Below are positions 7,155 through 9,149 of a DNA stretch of 9,149 nt, one piece after another; position 1 is the stretch's first letter; every line of letters starts with the position of its first letter. Source of the stretch: Myxococcales bacterium (GTDB lineage: Bacteria; Myxococcota_A; Polyangia; Polyangiales; Houyiibacteriaceae); assembly GCA_030622585.1 (NCBI GenBank), contig JAUXFZ010000065.1, positions 1 through 9,149 on the forward strand. The letters run 5' to 3'. Under the pieces are notes generated by a model. That model was given only the letters and a program-made list of their open reading frames with translations. It did no database searches and was not told the DNA's origin. The position numbers and the translations under genes are program-made.

Positions 7155-8089
7155 GACCCGTCTCCGTTCCGCGCCTCACTGTGCACCATGGCGACGAATG
7201 CATCTTCGACGTTGGGGGCGACCTCGCGGGCATCACCGACGCTCGGTCCTGCGCCAAGGACCTCGTGGGCGAGCGCCACCGGGTCGACGCCACCGAGCGT
7301 CGCAAGTCGAAGGCGATCGCCGAACGGAGCGACTTCATCGATCGCAGGGTGCGGGGTGAGCAAGTCCATCGCCGCGGCTACGTCCGGGGTCGAGATCACG
7401 CCGACGCGAATGTTGCGACGCTCAATGACCTCCGTGGGCGTTCCGATGTCGAGCAGCGAGCCCCTAAAAATGAAGGCAAGTCGATGGCAGCGCTCCGCCT
7501 CGTCCATGTAGTGCGTGGTGACGATGACCGTGGTGCCCGCCGAGGCGATGCGATGGATGTGGGCCCAGAATTCCCTGCGGCTCACCGGGTCGACACCCGC
7601 GGTCGGTTCATCGAGAAACAACAGTGGCGGTTGGTGGACCGTCGCACAGACGAGCGCGAGGCGCTGCTTCCAACCCCCCGATAGCGTGCCGCTGATCTGA
7701 TCCCGCCGTTCGGTCAAGCCCGCGCGATCGAGCTCTTCCGGCACGCGTGCACGGCGCTCCGTTCGACTGAGCCCATAGATCCCCGCGTAGAAGCGCAGGT
7801 TCTCTTCGACCGTGAGGTCTTCGTAGAGACTGAAGCGCTGGGTCATGTAGCCGATGTTCTGTTTGACCTGCTCCGGCTCCGTCGCGACATCGAAACCGAC
7901 GACGGTCGCGCGACCACTGCTGGGGTCGAGAATCCCGCAAAGCATACGTAGCGTCGTCGACTTGCCGGCACCGTTGGGGCCGAGAAGGCCGAAGATCTCG
8001 CCGCGATGGACTCGAAAGCTCACATCACTGACCGCGACGAGCTTTCCAAAATTACGAGAGAGCCCCTCGGCGACGACGGGGTCTTCCAC
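7151..8089 (-). CDS. ABC transporter ATP-binding protein (YbhF/CcmA-type exporter ATPase)
   Basis: This 312-residue cytoplasmic ATPase drives the exporter formed with the downstream permease. A single nucleotide-binding domain occupies about 5-225. It has Walker A GPNGAGKST (37-45, Lys43), Q-loop Gln84, signature LSGGWKQR (136-143), Walker B LLFLDEP with Asp160 and catalytic Glu161, D-loop AGVDP (164-168) and switch His193 in TTHYMDEAERC. The LSGGWKQR variant and the THYMDEAERC string are typical of the YbhF/drug-export branch. Residues 226-312 form an accessory C-terminal region seen in that group. Unlike YbhF, which carries two ATPase domains, this protein has one and must dimerise. The start is GTG, 2 bp after the adaptor stop, with AAGGG at 9 bp spacing. 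Its stop overlaps the permease ATG by 4 bp, implying translational coupling. All catalytic residues are intact. Confidence 0.95.
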   Translation of the reverse strand: MEDPVVAEGLSRNFGKLVAVSDVSFRVHRGEIFGLLGPNGAGKSTTLRMLCGILDPSSGRATVVGFDVATEPEQVKQNIGYMTQRFSLYEDLTVEENLRFYAGIYGLSRTERRARVPEELDRAGLTERRDQISGTLSGGWKQRLALVCATVHQPPLLFLDEPTAGVDPVSRREFWAHIHRIASAGTTVIVTTHYMDEAERCHRLAFIFRGSLLDIGTPTEVIERRNIRVGVISTPDVAAAMDLLTPHPAIDEVAPFGDRLRLATLGGVDPVALAHEVLGAGPSVGDAREVAPNVEDAFVAMVHSEARNGDGS

Positions 8090-8091
8090 CG

Positions 8092-9069
8092 CTATTCGCC
8101 CTTCATCTCGAAGGTGGCGAACGAGGGAACGCCGGCGTGGAGGCGCTCATCGGGATCATTGATGCGAACTCGGACACGAACGACCAGATTGGAGCGCTCG
8201 GTGGGGGAAAAGAGGTATCGCGGCGTAAACTCGGTCGTCGGCGCGATGTGCTCGATCTCGCCATCGAACGAATCGTCCTCCGCGTCGACGCGAATGCGCG
8301 CCGGCAAACCGACTTTCAACCCTGCGAGCGACTGCTGCGGCACGAAGACATCCACGTAGGGGTGCTGCGTATCGGCGACCGTAGCGACCGTCGCTCCCGC
8401 CGCAACCACCTCGCCGATTCTCACAGGCACGTCGAGCACCGTGACGCGCTCTGAGGCATGCAGTGAGTAGAGGGCCAGCCGCTCGTTCTCCGCCTCTACG
8501 GCTGCTTCTGCCGCGGTGACCTCGGCGTCGGCCGCGGCAAGCTCCTCGGGCCGCGCGCCTTTGCGCAATCGCTTGAGTCGTTCCTGCACCATCCGCACCT
8601 GTGCCTTTGACTGGGCGTAGGCGACTTCGAGCTCGGATATGAGCGAGCGAGCGGTCGCTGCTGACTCCGGAAGGTTTCGGTGGCGGTCGAGATTGGCCCG
8701 AGCCTCCCTGAGGGCCGCACGAGCCCCAGTGAGCTCGGCCATGGTGGACCGCACTTCTTCGACGCGCGGCCCGGCATAGACGAGCGCCGCATTGGCTCGG
8801 GCCCGCGCCAGGTCCGCCTCGCGCGCCAGCAGAATCGGAAGCTCAGCGGTGTCGTCGAGGACGGCGATGAGCGCTCCTTCCTCAACGACATCCCCACGAT
8901 CGAAGCGAATCTCCCGCAGCTGGCCGCCAACTCGAAAGCCGAGATGCCGATCGTCGTGCTCGACGATCCCTTGATAGCCGGCGGGCGTCTGACTCTCACG
9001 AGTGCAACCCACCATCGCCCCCATGATCACGAGGGCAATGAGGATCCTTAGCGGAGCTGACAACGCCAC
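8092..9069 (-). CDS. HlyD/YbhG-family periplasmic adaptor lipoprotein
   Basis: This 325-residue adaptor should link the ABC permease to an outer-membrane channel across the periplasm. Residues 1-21 are a hydrophobic signal ending MVG before Cys22, consistent with a lipoprotein, although Met at -3 of the lipobox is not canonical. Residues about 42-73 (FRVGGQLREIRFDRGD, then LIAVLDD) form the first half of the biotinyl-lipoyl-like domain. A long Ala/Glu/Arg-rich helical hairpin follows (about 78-203). The second half (about 205-234, VRIGEVVAAG, then VATVAD) and a beta-barrel region come next. FTPRYLFSPTERSNLVVRVR (281-300) matches the YbhG-type motif. The start is GTG with no visible Shine-Dalgarno; the frame stays open upstream to the edge but holds no earlier ATG/GTG/TTG. 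It is the first gene of the operon, 2 bp before the ATPase. No TolC-like gene is visible. Confidence 0.92.
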   Translation of the reverse strand: MALSAPLRILIALVIMGAMVGCTRESQTPAGYQGIVEHDDRHLGFRVGGQLREIRFDRGDVVEEGALIAVLDDTAELPILLAREADLARARANAALVYAGPRVEEVRSTMAELTGARAALREARANLDRHRNLPESAATARSLISELEVAYAQSKAQVRMVQERLKRLRKGARPEELAAADAEVTAAEAAVEAENERLALYSLHASERVTVLDVPVRIGEVVAAGATVATVADTQHPYVDVFVPQQSLAGLKVGLPARIRVDAEDDSFDGEIEHIAPTTEFTPRYLFSPTERSNLVVRVRVRINDPDERLHAGVPSFATFEMKGE

Positions 9070-9079
9070 AACGCCAGCG

Positions 9080-9088
9080 AAGATAGCA
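9080..9088 (-). promoter_or_regulatory. Possible extended -10 element for the efflux operon
   Basis: Read leftwards, TGCTATCTT matches TGn plus a -10-like hexamer (TATCTT, 4 of 6 to consensus), the only AT-rich stretch in the short leader. Transcription would start near 9073, about 4 bp before the GTG at 9069, giving an almost leaderless mRNA. That would agree with the missing Shine-Dalgarno. No good -35 is seen; its place would fall in the hexamer repeat. This is a motif match only. Confidence 0.22.
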
Positions 9089-9092
9089 CACC

Positions 9093-9149
9093 GACGCTGG
9101 CACTGACGCTGACACTGGCACTGGCACTGGCACTGGCACTGACGCTGGC
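9093..9149. repeat. Hexanucleotide tandem repeat, consensus GRCRCT, running off the right edge
   Basis: Nine complete in-register hexamers plus a partial GGC are visible on the plus strand: GGCACT five times (four consecutive at 9117-9140), GACGCT three times and GACACT once. The only differences are purine transitions at unit positions 2 and 4. The tract ends about 23 bp upstream of the adaptor start and continues beyond the window. Because the unit is six bases, reading frames pass through unbroken, but no start codon lets a plus-strand ORF begin here. The tract is either intergenic or the edge of a repeat belonging to the next gene. Confidence 0.9.

Noticed and set aside
9093..9149. Plus-strand Asp-Ala-Gly-Thr repeat peptide encoded by the hexamer tract
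   Set aside because: A TAG lies in frame at 9084-9086 and no start codon follows it before the window ends, so translation of that frame is unsupported.
9093..9149. Hexamer tract as a CRISPR array
   Set aside because: The units are 6 bp, contiguous and without spacers, so it is a simple tandem repeat.

Overview
The window is GC-rich, gene-dense DNA with strong GC preference at third codon positions and many GTG/TTG starts. It carries a PEGA-like receptor Ser/Thr kinase flanked by exported TPR and kelch-like proteins. This combination suggests a Myxococcota-type (deltaproteobacterial) genome. That assignment is an inference from gene content, not from a marker gene.

Layout. Positions 1-4064 hold three minus-strand genes transcribed leftwards with gaps of 9 and 15 bp: a kelch-like seven-bladed-propeller lipoprotein (4064-2712), a membrane Ser/Thr kinase with an extracytoplasmic PEGA-like region (2702-879), and an exported TPR/coiled-coil protein with two C-terminal hydrophobic segments (863 to beyond the left edge). 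A 45-bp divergent spacer (4065-4109) separates this group from a plus-strand pair: pabB (4110-5432) and a DUF924 gene (5425-6027), which overlap by 8 bp. That pair converges with a minus-strand efflux operon, and the two facing stop codons share a CTAG palindrome at 6024-6027. The efflux operon reads, in order of transcription, HlyD/YbhG-type adaptor lipoprotein (9069-8092), ABC ATPase (8089-7151) and ABC-2 permease (7154-6024). Upstream of it, a degenerate hexanucleotide tandem repeat (9093-9149) runs off the right edge.

How the genes work together. The left operon looks like an envelope-sensing unit: the kinase catalytic domain is cytoplasmic, its C-terminal region is outside the membrane, and both neighbours are exported. 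The pabB gene supplies the chorismate-amination step of p-aminobenzoate (folate) synthesis; its DUF924 partner has no known role. The right operon encodes a tripartite-type ABC exporter, but no outer-membrane channel gene is visible.

No rRNA, tRNA, CRISPR, insertion sequence, phage gene or convincing intrinsic terminator was seen. The genes are ordinary families. The less-explained points are the composition of the kinase operon, the repeat-rich divergent spacer, the hexamer tract upstream of the exporter, and the pabB-DUF924 coupling.
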